Shown here piece after piece: positions 16,155 to 23,364 of a stretch of DNA of 23,675 bases. Positions within the stretch are counted from its first letter, which is position 1, and each line of letters begins with the position of its first letter. Below the pieces are notes generated by a model that had not been told where the DNA came from, searched no databases, and saw nothing but the letters and a program-made list of their open reading frames with translations. The DNA lies in the NCBI GenBank assembly GCA_946480965.1, contig CAMLMI010000026.1:1-23675 (forward strand). Reading direction: 5' to 3'. This DNA is from an uncultured Verrucomicrobiales bacterium. GTDB taxonomy: Bacteria; Verrucomicrobiota; Verrucomicrobiae; Limisphaerales; CANJSG01. A program made the translations under genes and the position numbers.

Positions 16155-16415
16155 AACCGCAGATGGACGCAGAAAAACGCAGATGGGGGAAAGGGCGGAG
16201 CTTTGTAGCGCAAGCCTCCGGCTTGCCGTGCCGCAACCGTCCCGGTTGCCGTGGCGCAGGCGTCCCGCCTGCGAGGACGCAATGCGACGCAGGACGCCCC
16301 GGCAAGCGCGACGCTTGCGATACGGCCGACGGGACGTCGGCGCTACGCAGGCTCGGCAGGAGCCTTCGCCCTACCGAGTTCCAGGATCTGCGTTCGTCGG
16401 CGTTCATCTGCGGTT
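16155..16415. repeat. 261-bp element with 30-bp terminal inverted repeats and a 23-bp-period hairpin array
   Basis: The ends are imperfect inverted repeats of 30 nt (16155-16184 and 16386-16415, 26 of 30 identical, starting AACCGCAGATG). Inside are 17-nt hairpins with 7-bp arms and a 3-nt loop at 16210, 16233, 16256, 16302 and 16325. A 6-bp-arm version is at 16349, and a degenerate unit sits at 16279. The starts fall on a 23-nt period. Arms differ between units (for example GCAAGCC, GCAACCG, GCAGGCG, GCAAGCG, GCCGACG), but each unit stays self-complementary. It separates rfbG from rfbH inside one operon and has no coding sequence. Similar GTAGCG-type palindromes are, from memory, common between genes in Verrucomicrobiota. 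Confidence 0.75.
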
Positions 16416-16421
16416 CGAAAT

Positions 16422-17528
16422 TCATGACGCCCACGGCACACCGAGTTCGGCGGCGCGGCGAGTGTAGACTTCGATCTGGCGGGTGGTGAAGGCGTGGGCG
16501 GCGGCGCGGTCGCCGGTCGGAGGGTTGTCGCGATACCACGTGATCGTTTCGCGGACGGCGTCGGGGAAGTGCCAGACGGGGAACCAACCGAGCAGCGCAT
16601 TGGCCTTGTCGGTCGTGAGCTGGAGCAGGCTGGCTTCGTGGACGGCGTTCGGATCCGAACGGTCCTCCCACTTGCCGGGCCAGGTCTTCAGCACTTCGGC
16701 GACCAGTTCCGCCACGGTGCGGTTGGCGTCGTGGCCGGGACCGAAGTTGAAGGCGGAAGGAAAGAGACCCTCGGCGTAGGGCCGCAGCTCGGGCTTTGCC
16801 AGGACGGCCGCCAGCCAGAGGTAGCCGCTGAGCGGTTCCAGAACGTGCTGCCACGGACGCGTCGCGGTGCGATTGCGGACCGGGATGGCCTCGCCCTGGG
16901 CCAAAGCGCGGACGCAGTCGGGAATGATGCGGTCCTTCGCCCAATCGCCGCCACCGATGACGTTGCCGGCGCGGGCGCTGGCGATCTTCGCCGGGTGATG
17001 CTTGAAGAACGAGCGGCGCCACGAAGCGATGGCCACTTCGCAGGCGGCCTTGCTGGAGCTGTAGGGATCATGGCCGCCGACGGGATCTTCCTCGCGGTAG
17101 CCGTGGACCCATTCGCGGTTCTCGTAGCACTTGTCCGTGGTGATGAGCACGGCGGCGCAGGGTTTGGTCAGCGCGCGCAGGGCTTCCATCACGTGGATGG
17201 TGCCCATGACGTTGGTGGCGTAGGTCTCGACCGGCTGGTCGTAGGACAAGCGGACCAACGGCTGGGCCGCGAGGTGCAGAACGAAGTCGGGTTGGGCGTC
17301 CAACAGCGACTTACGGACGGCGGCGGGATCGCGCAGATCGGCATTGTCCCAGTGGACGCGAGAACCCAGGCCGGTCTGCTCGAAGATGGAGGGATCGGTC
17401 GGCGGGGTGAGGGCGAAGCCGCGGACATTCGCCCCGAGGGCGAGGAGCCATTCGGCCAGCCACGTGCCTTTGAAGCCGGTGATGCCGGAGAGCCAGACCG
17501 TTTTTCCGTGGAAGACGCCGCCGAACAT
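16422..17528 (-). CDS. rfbG: CDP-glucose 4,6-dehydratase
   Basis: This 368-residue extended SDR converts CDP-glucose to CDP-4-keto-6-deoxyglucose. The NAD loop is SGITGFKGTWLAEWL (14-28), the GxTGFKG(S/T)W signature typical of this enzyme. LHLAAQPLVRLSYDQPVETYATNVMGT (84-110) is diagnostic. The catalytic region has TTDKCYENREW (130-140), then GYREEDPVGGHDPYSSSK (143-160), with T/D/K and Y156-x3-K160. GNVIGGGDWAKDRIIPDCVRAL and RPWQHVLEPLSGYL complete the family pattern. I chose the ATG at 17528, 2 bp after the rfbF stop (TGACCATG); a GTG at 17534 overlapping that stop is an alternative adding two residues. The same TGACCATG junction occurs before the transketolase N gene. It is followed by the hairpin array and then rfbH. 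Confidence 0.94.
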   Translation of the reverse strand: MFGGVFHGKTVWLSGITGFKGTWLAEWLLALGANVRGFALTPPTDPSIFEQTGLGSRVHWDNADLRDPAAVRKSLLDAQPDFVLHLAAQPLVRLSYDQPVETYATNVMGTIHVMEALRALTKPCAAVLITTDKCYENREWVHGYREEDPVGGHDPYSSSKAACEVAIASWRRSFFKHHPAKIASARAGNVIGGGDWAKDRIIPDCVRALAQGEAIPVRNRTATRPWQHVLEPLSGYLWLAAVLAKPELRPYAEGLFPSAFNFGPGHDANRTVAELVAEVLKTWPGKWEDRSDPNAVHEASLLQLTTDKANALLGWFPVWHFPDAVRETITWYRDNPPTGDRAAAHAFTTRQIEVYTRRAAELGVPWAS

Positions 17529-17530
17529 GG

Positions 17531-18313
17531 TCACCAGATTTTCCAGGGGGCTTTGCCGGAATCCCAGAGGCGGTTGAGCAGGAGAAACTCCTGATAGGTG
17601 TCCATCGGCTGCCAGAAGCCCGAGTGCTTGTAGGCCATCAACTGGTCCTCGGCCGCGATCTTGCGGATGGGATCCTGCTCGAACATCAGATGGTCAGAGT
17701 TCTGGATGTAGGAGAAGACCTTCCGCGAGGCGACGAAGTAGCCGCCGTTGATCCAGCCGCCTTCGGCCTGGGGCTTTTCGTTGAACTGCGTCACCGAACC
17801 ATCGGCCTCCATGCCGAGTTCGCCGAAACGGCCCGGGGGATGGACGGAGGTCAGGGTCAGCAGCTTGCCGTGGGAACGGTGAAACTCGATGGACTTGGTG
17901 ATGTCCACATCGCCCACGCCGTCACCATAGGTGAACAGGAAGGAATCGTCGTCGCCGAGGTAGCGCTCGATCCTGGCGATGCGTCCGGCGGTCATCGTCT
18001 CCTGGCCGGTGTCGGCGAGGGTGACGGTCCAGTCCTCCTCCTCGTGGCGGTTGTGGATCTTCAACTGCGGCTGACGGCCGAGCTTCAGCGTCACGTCGCT
18101 GGTCATCCAGAGATAGTTGCGGAAGAAGTCCTTGATGACGTCGCCCTTGTAGCCGAGGCAAAGGATGAACTCCTTGTGCCCGTGCGCGGCGTAGGTCTTC
18201 ATGATGTGCCAGAGGATCGGCCGGTCGCCGATGGGCACCATGGGTTTGGGGCGATACTCCGTCTCCTCGCGCAGGCGAGTTCCTTTACCACCGCAGAGAA
18301 TGACGACTTTCAT
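17531..18313 (-). CDS. rfbF: Glucose-1-phosphate cytidylyltransferase
   Basis: This 260-residue nucleotidyltransferase makes CDP-glucose from CTP and glucose-1-phosphate, the entry step of CDP-deoxysugar pathways. The nucleotide loop is CGGKGTRLREET (7-18), followed by EYRPKPMVPIGDRPILWHIMK (19-39) with the catalytic lysine K23. YGDGVGDVDI holds the metal-binding aspartates. PPGRFGELGMEADGSVTQFNEKP and EGGWINGGYFV form the sugar-phosphate pocket. GFWQPMDTYQEFLLLNRLWDSGKAPWKIW is the characteristic C-terminus of RfbF rather than RmlA or GalU. Length is typical for the family. It is the first gene of the CDP-sugar operon; 62 bp separate it from the O-antigen-ligase-like gene upstream on the same strand, so the promoter may lie in that gap or farther upstream. 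Confidence 0.96.
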   Translation of the reverse strand: MKVVILCGGKGTRLREETEYRPKPMVPIGDRPILWHIMKTYAAHGHKEFILCLGYKGDVIKDFFRNYLWMTSDVTLKLGRQPQLKIHNRHEEEDWTVTLADTGQETMTAGRIARIERYLGDDDSFLFTYGDGVGDVDITKSIEFHRSHGKLLTLTSVHPPGRFGELGMEADGSVTQFNEKPQAEGGWINGGYFVASRKVFSYIQNSDHLMFEQDPIRKIAAEDQLMAYKHSGFWQPMDTYQEFLLLNRLWDSGKAPWKIW

Positions 18314-18375
18314 CGGGCGAAGCGCTGATTAGGCTCGAAGGTCTTGGCCCACGGAGCGAGCCGGTGTCAAAGGAT

Positions 18376-20265
18376 TTACCGGGCGGGTTTCTGCGCGGCG
18401 CGTTGGCGGGCGAGTTCTCGGGCGACGATGGGCTCCATCATCGTGGCCAACGGGTCCGGTTTATGGGGAGTGCGGATGGCTTTCGTGATCCAGACAGAGG
18501 CTTCCTCGACGTTGCCCGCCTGGAACTGCTGCCAGCCGCGCGCGGCCCTGATGTGCTTGCCGTTCGGATCGAGTTCGCTGGCCTTGACCATGAGGGGTGA
18601 GGCTTCGTCGTGCCGTCCGATCCAACTCAGGCACATGCCTTGGCGGGCGTAGCCGTAGGGGTCGAAAGGATCGAGCACGACGACTTTTTGGAAGGCCTCG
18701 ATGGCCGAGAGCGCGAGTTTCTCGAAGTCGTCCCCACCATCGAAGCTGCGATAGCGGAGATTCTCGCCGAGCGCGAGCCAGGTCGCGGAATTGGCCGGTT
18801 CCACGGCCAAGGCGCGGCGGAGGAACACCTCCTTCTCCGCTGTTTCCCCGCGTTGGCGATCGGCCCGCCCCAACGCGAGCGACTCGGCAGTCCGACGGGT
18901 CGCCTGCCAACCCAAAACCCCGACGGCTGCGGCCACGGCCAGGCCGGTCACAAAGCGCAGGGGGATTCCCAGCGACAGCCAGAAACCCTCGGTCGCGAAG
19001 CGGAGGTGCAGGACGACCAGCGCGGCAACCACGGCAGCGGACGCGGCGATGGCCGGGATGGAGAGGTTGAATTCAACCACCCCGTGGATCGCGAGGGCCA
19101 AGAGGCCGACTGCTCCACCCACGACCGTGGCCAAGCGGGTGCTGTTCGAGTTGTCGGAAATTCCGCCGCCCCGGGACAGGAACGGCCATGAACGCCAGAT
19201 GCCCCACCCCACCGCGCCGAGAAACACCACGACCAAACCGGCTCCGATCAGCCCGAAATCCACCAGGATCTGGAGATGGTCGCTGTGGGTCCGCTGCGGG
19301 CGCGTTTGGAGCCAGACATCGCGGTATTTGCGGTATTTCACGTCGAAATGGTTCGGACCTGCCCCCAGCCATTTGTCCTCCTTCCAGACGCCCAAGGCCG
19401 CTTCCCAAACCAGTTCGCGGGTGTCCTTGGGGGCTTCTCCGACATATTTCTCCACCTCCTGGAACCGCTGCTTCAGCTTTTCTGGCATCGCCTGGTAGGC
19501 GATGAAGACCGCCAACAAAACCACCCCGCCCGCCGCCAAGGACCACCAGGTGCGCCTTCGCGCCATCAGGATCGCACCCAGCACCGTCAAGGAACCCAGC
19601 GTCGCGATGTAGCCGCCCTTCGACACCGTGGCCAGCACCCCGACGAACATCACGCCGCCAAGATACCCGACCAGAATCCGCACCCAGTGCGGCTCCCGGC
19701 TCATCAAGGCGATGGCCAACGCCAGTGGGATCACCATCTCGACGAAACCCGCCATGTGGTTCGGGTTGATGAAGCTGCCAGACCCTCGCCCGTCATAGGC
19801 ATCCGGACGCGCGAACCCGAACACCGTGTCGGACTTGGCCGCCCATTGGTAGATGCCATAGACGCTCTCGATCGTCGCCATGCCGATCAGGGTGAAGACG
19901 ATGGCCCGCACGGCGTTCTGGCCGTGCAGATTCATGACCACCAGGGTGAAGACGGCGAAATAGACGCCGATCCGCAGCACCTCCTGGCGGGCGACGTATT
20001 CCACATCCGCCGTCCAATACCGGAAAATCGCGTAGCCCATGAAGGCCAGCGCCGCCCAGAACGCCGGGGGCACGAGCAGCTTGGGCCGCCGTTCCACCGC
20101 CAATCGGACCACCCAGAGCCCGAGGGCGATCGTCACCATCCATTGCACCACGGCCTGGGCCCAGTCCTCCACCGCGCCGAAGGCCAACGGTGCGAACACC
20201 AACACCCCCAGCACGAGTCCCAGAATCCCCCACTGACACCACTTGGCTACGACGTTTCGATCCAT
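18376..20265 (-). CDS. O-antigen ligase family (Wzy_C) membrane protein with C-terminal TPR-like region
   Basis: This 629-residue inner-membrane protein has about 11-12 hydrophobic segments in residues 10-460 and a soluble C-terminal region (about 475-629). The family motifs are GSFINPNHMAGFVEM (163-177), then SKGGYIA (215-221), LGAGPNHF and HSDHLQILVDFGLIGAGLVVVF, where the H-x-x-x-L..GL element is the conserved periplasmic site of Wzy/WaaL proteins. The tail has TPR-like helices: AEKEVFLRRALAVEPANSATWLALG, then AIEAFQKVVVLDPFDPYGYARQG and EASPLMVKASELDPNGKHIRAARG. It probably polymerises or ligates polysaccharide or glycosylates a protein at the periplasmic face. It lies upstream of rfbF on the same strand and diverges from the MFS gene. 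The TPR region suggests a protein partner; that is inference. Confidence 0.85.
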   Translation of the reverse strand: MDRNVVAKWCQWGILGLVLGVLVFAPLAFGAVEDWAQAVVQWMVTIALGLWVVRLAVERRPKLLVPPAFWAALAFMGYAIFRYWTADVEYVARQEVLRIGVYFAVFTLVVMNLHGQNAVRAIVFTLIGMATIESVYGIYQWAAKSDTVFGFARPDAYDGRGSGSFINPNHMAGFVEMVIPLALAIALMSREPHWVRILVGYLGGVMFVGVLATVSKGGYIATLGSLTVLGAILMARRRTWWSLAAGGVVLLAVFIAYQAMPEKLKQRFQEVEKYVGEAPKDTRELVWEAALGVWKEDKWLGAGPNHFDVKYRKYRDVWLQTRPQRTHSDHLQILVDFGLIGAGLVVVFLGAVGWGIWRSWPFLSRGGGISDNSNSTRLATVVGGAVGLLALAIHGVVEFNLSIPAIAASAAVVAALVVLHLRFATEGFWLSLGIPLRFVTGLAVAAAVGVLGWQATRRTAESLALGRADRQRGETAEKEVFLRRALAVEPANSATWLALGENLRYRSFDGGDDFEKLALSAIEAFQKVVVLDPFDPYGYARQGMCLSWIGRHDEASPLMVKASELDPNGKHIRAARGWQQFQAGNVEEASVWITKAIRTPHKPDPLATMMEPIVARELARQRAAQKPAR

Positions 20266-20482
20266 TGAATTCCGCTGAAACTAGGTTTGGGCGTTTGCCC
20301 AGGTCCACGGAAATTTCCGGTCCGGCGAAGCCTCTTTTTAGGACCGATCCGGGTCGGGACAGGAACCGTCCCGAAACGCCGCCACCAACGGCGGCGGCTC
20401 CCCCATTCGGGGCAGTTGCTCCCCGGCGAGTCCTTGCCCCAGCCTCCGGCGCGCCGCTACCGTGCGCGGCACCTCCCAATCC
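20266..20482. promoter_or_regulatory. Divergent intergenic region with three tandem hairpins
   Basis: These 217 bp lie between divergent starts at 20265 (minus) and 20483 (plus). Three inverted repeats follow one another: 20354-20374 (TCGGGAC/GTCCCGA), 20377-20396 (CGCCGCC/GGCGGCG) and 20408-20425 (CGGGG/CCCCG). The third competes with a smaller CCCC-ATTC-GGGG hairpin at 20401-20412. They may lie in the leader of the MFS transcript. No promoter can be named with confidence; the AT-richer part near 20266-20340 is the likeliest place. Confidence 0.4.
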
Positions 20483-21814
20483 ATGAACGCCTCCCCCCGC
20501 TACAAGCTCTTCTTCATGATGGTGCTCCAGTTCTTCATCTGGGGCGCTTGGCTGCCGCTCATCTTCGGCTACCTGCCCAGCCTCGGATTCACGCCCGGCG
20601 AACAGGCCGCCATCCTCAATGCCTTCCCGGTCGCCTCCATCGTCGGCATGTTCTTCAGCAACCAGTTCGCCGACCGGAAATTTGCGGCGGAGAAGTTCCT
20701 CGCCTTCTCGCATCTCGTCGGTGGTCTCGCCATTCTGGGCTGCGGCTTCACCAAGAGCTTCTGGCCTTTCTTCCTCTTGATGCTCGTGCACTGCCTGCTC
20801 TACGTGCCCACGATCTCGATCACCAATTCCATCGCCTTCGCCAACATGAAGGACGCGACCAAGGAATTCGGCATCGTCCGCATGGGCGGCACCATCGGGT
20901 GGATACTCGCCGCGTGGCCGTTCACCTTCATCTTTGTGGATTGGGAAGCCGTGAAGGCGGCGAATCCCGCGGGCATCGCCGACTGGATCGGCAAGGCGTT
21001 GGCCAATCCCCTGACCGGCGACGTGGCGAAGGCCGCGACCAAGTGGACCTTCATCGTGGCCGGGGTCGCGTCGTTGATCCTCGCGGGCTTCAGCCTCCTG
21101 CTGCCACATACGCCGCCCAAGACGGCCCCGAAGGGCGCGGGTGAAAAACAGGCGTGGGTCCAGGCGTTCTCTCTGCTCAAGCACCCCTTCATCCTCGTGC
21201 TCTGGCTGGTGACCTTTGTCGATGCCTTCGTCCACAACTGCTACTTCAACTGGACTGGCACCTTCCTCGGAACCGCCCGCGAAGCCGGCGGCGTTGGCAT
21301 TCCGGGCAACTGGATCATGCCGATCATGAGCATCGGGCAGATCGCGGAGATCTTCACCATGTTCATCCTCGGCTCCACGCTGAAGAAGCTCGGCTGGCGC
21401 ACCACGCTCATCATCGGCGTCCTCGGCCACGCCGCCCGGTTCGGTATCTACGCCTTCATGCCCCACAGCGCGGCGGCCATCATCTCCGTGCAGGTCATCC
21501 ACGGCATCTGCTACGCCTTCTACTTCGCCACGGTTTACATCTTCGTGGACGCCTACCTGCCCAAGGACATCCGCACCAGCGCCCAGGGACTCTTCAACCT
21601 CCAGATCCTCGGCCTCGGCGCCTTGGTGGCGAACTCAATTTGCCCCTGGCTCCTCCAAACGGTTTACACCCAGAACGGCCTGACGGACTTCAAGGGCCTG
21701 TTCCTCGTCCCGATGGCGCTGTCGGTCATCGCGGCCATCGCGTTGGGCCTGTTCTTCCGCCCGCCGAACGCCCCATCGCCCGAGGCCAAAGGCGGAGCTG
21801 CTCCGGCCCATTGA
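20483..21814 (+). CDS. MFS permease, nucleoside:H+ symporter (NupG)-like
   Basis: This 443-residue inner-membrane transporter has about 12 hydrophobic segments. The opening MNASPRYKLFFMMVLQFFIWGAWLPLIFGYL resembles the NupG/XapB N-terminus (LQF..WG.W). The first cytoplasmic loop, FFSNQFADRKFAAEKFLAFSHL, is the MFS loop-2/3 region. FGIVRMGGTIGWILAAW is the segment following helix 4. The central loop (about 185-225) links the two halves, and the C-terminus is short and hydrophilic. I chose the ATG at 20483; a GTG at 20462 in frame adds seven unconvincing residues. It precedes the TIM-barrel lipoprotein by 91 bp containing a long hairpin. The two may act together in uptake and processing of a sugar or nucleoside; the substrate is inferred only from family resemblance. 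Confidence 0.82.
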   Translation: MNASPRYKLFFMMVLQFFIWGAWLPLIFGYLPSLGFTPGEQAAILNAFPVASIVGMFFSNQFADRKFAAEKFLAFSHLVGGLAILGCGFTKSFWPFFLLMLVHCLLYVPTISITNSIAFANMKDATKEFGIVRMGGTIGWILAAWPFTFIFVDWEAVKAANPAGIADWIGKALANPLTGDVAKAATKWTFIVAGVASLILAGFSLLLPHTPPKTAPKGAGEKQAWVQAFSLLKHPFILVLWLVTFVDAFVHNCYFNWTGTFLGTAREAGGVGIPGNWIMPIMSIGQIAEIFTMFILGSTLKKLGWRTTLIIGVLGHAARFGIYAFMPHSAAAIISVQVIHGICYAFYFATVYIFVDAYLPKDIRTSAQGLFNLQILGLGALVANSICPWLLQTVYTQNGLTDFKGLFLVPMALSVIAAIALGLFFRPPNAPSPEAKGGAAPAH

Positions 21815-21826
21815 GCCAGGGATCGC

Positions 21827-21861
21827 GCCGTCCGTGCGGAGCCCGCCTCCGCACGGACGGC
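21827..21861. repeat. Perfect 15-bp inverted repeat
   Basis: Arms at 21827-21841 (GCCGTCCGTGCGGAG) and 21847-21861 are perfectly complementary, with a 5-nt loop CCCGC. It starts 12 bp after the MFS stop. No T-run follows, so it may be a palindromic repeat that stabilises or partially terminates the transcript rather than a classical terminator. Confidence 0.7.
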
Positions 21862-21905
21862 ACTCCGGGCTGGAAAATCGCGGCGATCCGGCCCAAATCC
21901 ATCCC

Positions 21906-22838
21906 ATGAATCGCCGCCAGTTCCTCAAGACCTCCGCGCTCGCCGCCCTGGCGACCGGAGGTCTTTCCGCGTGCAGCTCCCTGCAGGAGCCCAAACCCGT
22001 CGTGCTCGACGGCCCGCTCTTCCGCATTTCCCTCGCCCAATGGTCCCTGCATCGCACCCTCCAGAAAGGCGAACTGACCAACCTCGATTTCCCGCTCGTC
22101 GCCCGGCGCGACTACGAGATCGAGGGCGTGGAATACGTGAACCAGTTCTTCAAGGACAAGGCCCAGGACCGCGCCTACCTGACCGAACTGCGGAACCGCT
22201 GTGACGGCGAGGGCGTCACCAGCGTGCTCATCATGTGCGACGACGAAGGCCGCCTCGGTGATCCCGACAACGCCGCCCGCGCCGAAGCCATCGAGAACCA
22301 CCGCAAGTGGCTCGAAGCCGCCAAATTCCTCGGCTGCCATTCCATCCGCGTGAACGCCTACTCCAGCGGCCCCCGCGAGGAACAGGCCCGGCTGGCCATC
22401 GACGGACTCCGCCGCCTCTGCGAGATCGCGCAGCCCCTCGGCCTGAACGTCCTGGTGGAGAACCACGGCGGCTATTCCTCCCAGGGCAACTGGCTCGCCG
22501 CCGTCATCCGCGGCACCGGCATGGCCAACGCCGGGACGCTGCCCGACTTCGGCAACTTCACCGACTACGACCGCTACCTCGGCGTGCGGGAAATGCTCCC
22601 CTACGCCAAGGGCCTCAGCGCGAAGAGCCACGACTTCGACTTCAACGGGAACGAGAAAAAGACCGACTTCTCCCACATGCTGACGATGGCCTACCGCGCC
22701 GGCTACCGGGGCTGGGTCGGCATCGAATACGAGGGCGAAGTGCTGCTCGAATCCAGCGGCATCCGCCAAACCAAGAAGCTCCTCGAACGCGTCCGGAGCG
22801 AGATCACCCAGAGCCTGCTGAGCGGGACGTTTGTGTGA
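21906..22838 (+). CDS. Sugar-phosphate isomerase/epimerase-like TIM-barrel protein, TAT-exported lipoprotein
   Basis: This 310-residue protein of the xylose isomerase-like (AP endonuclease 2) TIM-barrel family probably acts on a sugar in the periplasm. The signal is MNRRQFLKTSALAALATGGLSAC: a twin-arginine motif RRQFLK (3-8) followed by a lipobox LSAC with C23, so it is likely exported folded and lipid-anchored. Barrel metal ligands are visible in LVENHGGYSS (Glu), LSAKSHDFDFNG (His) and GWVGIEYEGE (Glu). CHSIRVNAYSSG is the conserved strand before the helix carrying the REEQARLAIDGL segment. I chose the ATG at 21906 because it starts the signal; upstream frame is the hairpin. It shares direction with the MFS gene. 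Its stop is 19 bp from the convergent OLD-family gene, with no terminator seen between. Confidence 0.88.
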   Translation: MNRRQFLKTSALAALATGGLSACSSLQEPKPVVLDGPLFRISLAQWSLHRTLQKGELTNLDFPLVARRDYEIEGVEYVNQFFKDKAQDRAYLTELRNRCDGEGVTSVLIMCDDEGRLGDPDNAARAEAIENHRKWLEAAKFLGCHSIRVNAYSSGPREEQARLAIDGLRRLCEIAQPLGLNVLVENHGGYSSQGNWLAAVIRGTGMANAGTLPDFGNFTDYDRYLGVREMLPYAKGLSAKSHDFDFNGNEKKTDFSHMLTMAYRAGYRGWVGIEYEGEVLLESSGIRQTKKLLERVRSEITQSLLSGTFV

Positions 22839-22857
22839 GCAAGATTGGGCATGATGA

Positions 22858-23364
22858 CTACTCGCCGAGGGCCTTGTTGATCATGCGAACGATTGGGTAA
22901 AAGCCTTTGAAATACTCGTCTCCCGGCTTTGCCAGCTTCTTGAATTCGCTCAACATCAGCTTCTTGAGTTGTTTCGAAGCGGTGTTCTTTTCCTCAGCAG
23001 TTCCGTTGATGGCCGCTTGGGCCAATGCTGAATTTGAGGTGAAGACTTTGGTAACGATGGATTCTGGAAGTAGCCCCTCGATGTTCTTCTTGCCTGGAAC
23101 GTCGATGCCCACCCATGCGTATTCCTTGTTTTTGTGAAACTCTAGGCCGGTAAAGACTTTTTCGAGCTTCGATTCAGCATCCAAATCGGCAGTGACGAAA
23201 ATCTTTCGGTATGCGTTTCTGACGAACCTAAGGAGAACCGAATTTTGGATGTTGCCACATCCATCGTATGAAACGATCGCCCCCGCTGAATCTGAGTTGA
23301 TTAGGACCATGTGCAGGGTCACGAAGCATTTCAAAATACTCCCGGTCAGACTCGCCTTCCACAA
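22858..23364 (-). CDS. OLD-family ATPase/nuclease, C-terminal (Toprim) fragment after a frameshift
   Basis: This frame holds the C-terminal part of the gene whose upstream part is read in another frame to the right edge. Genuine homology starts near 23285 with AIVSYDGCGNIQNSVLLRFV, then KIFVTADLDAESKLEKVF, where the D-x-D is the acidic pair of a Toprim nuclease domain, and ends with DEYFKGFYPIVRMINKALGE. Residues before AIVSYDG are out of frame for the family, so the listed start (a TTG at 23364) is nominal. The reading frame changes at the run of five C at 23280-23284 (plus strand); removing one base joins both parts as RFSG-AIVSYDG. It could be a sequencing or assembly error, a real inactivating mutation, or slippage. 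Confidence 0.7.
   Translation of the reverse strand: MWKASLTGSILKCFVTLHMVLINSDSAGAIVSYDGCGNIQNSVLLRFVRNAYRKIFVTADLDAESKLEKVFTGLEFHKNKEYAWVGIDVPGKKNIEGLLPESIVTKVFTSNSALAQAAINGTAEEKNTASKQLKKLMLSEFKKLAKPGDEYFKGFYPIVRMINKALGE

Noticed and set aside
16210..16365. Regularly spaced repeats considered as a CRISPR array
   Set aside because: The repeating units are themselves variable palindromes with a 23-nt period; there are no constant repeats separated by unique 30-40 nt spacers and no cas genes.
15034..16467. Long plus-strand open frame opposite rfbH (477 codons)
   Set aside because: It is the antisense shadow of a clearly conserved enzyme; its translation is Gly/Val/Ala/Glu-rich without any domain, as expected from GC-rich codons read backwards.
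16494..17594. Plus-strand open frame opposite rfbG (366 codons)
   Set aside because: Shadow of a gene with unmistakable CDP-glucose dehydratase motifs on the other strand.
19793..21502. Long minus-strand open frame (569 codons) across the divergent region and the MFS gene
   Set aside because: Its first part is antisense to the MFS gene (Glu/Gly/Asp-rich) and the rest is out of frame with the ligase-family gene; it bridges two real genes and has no motifs.
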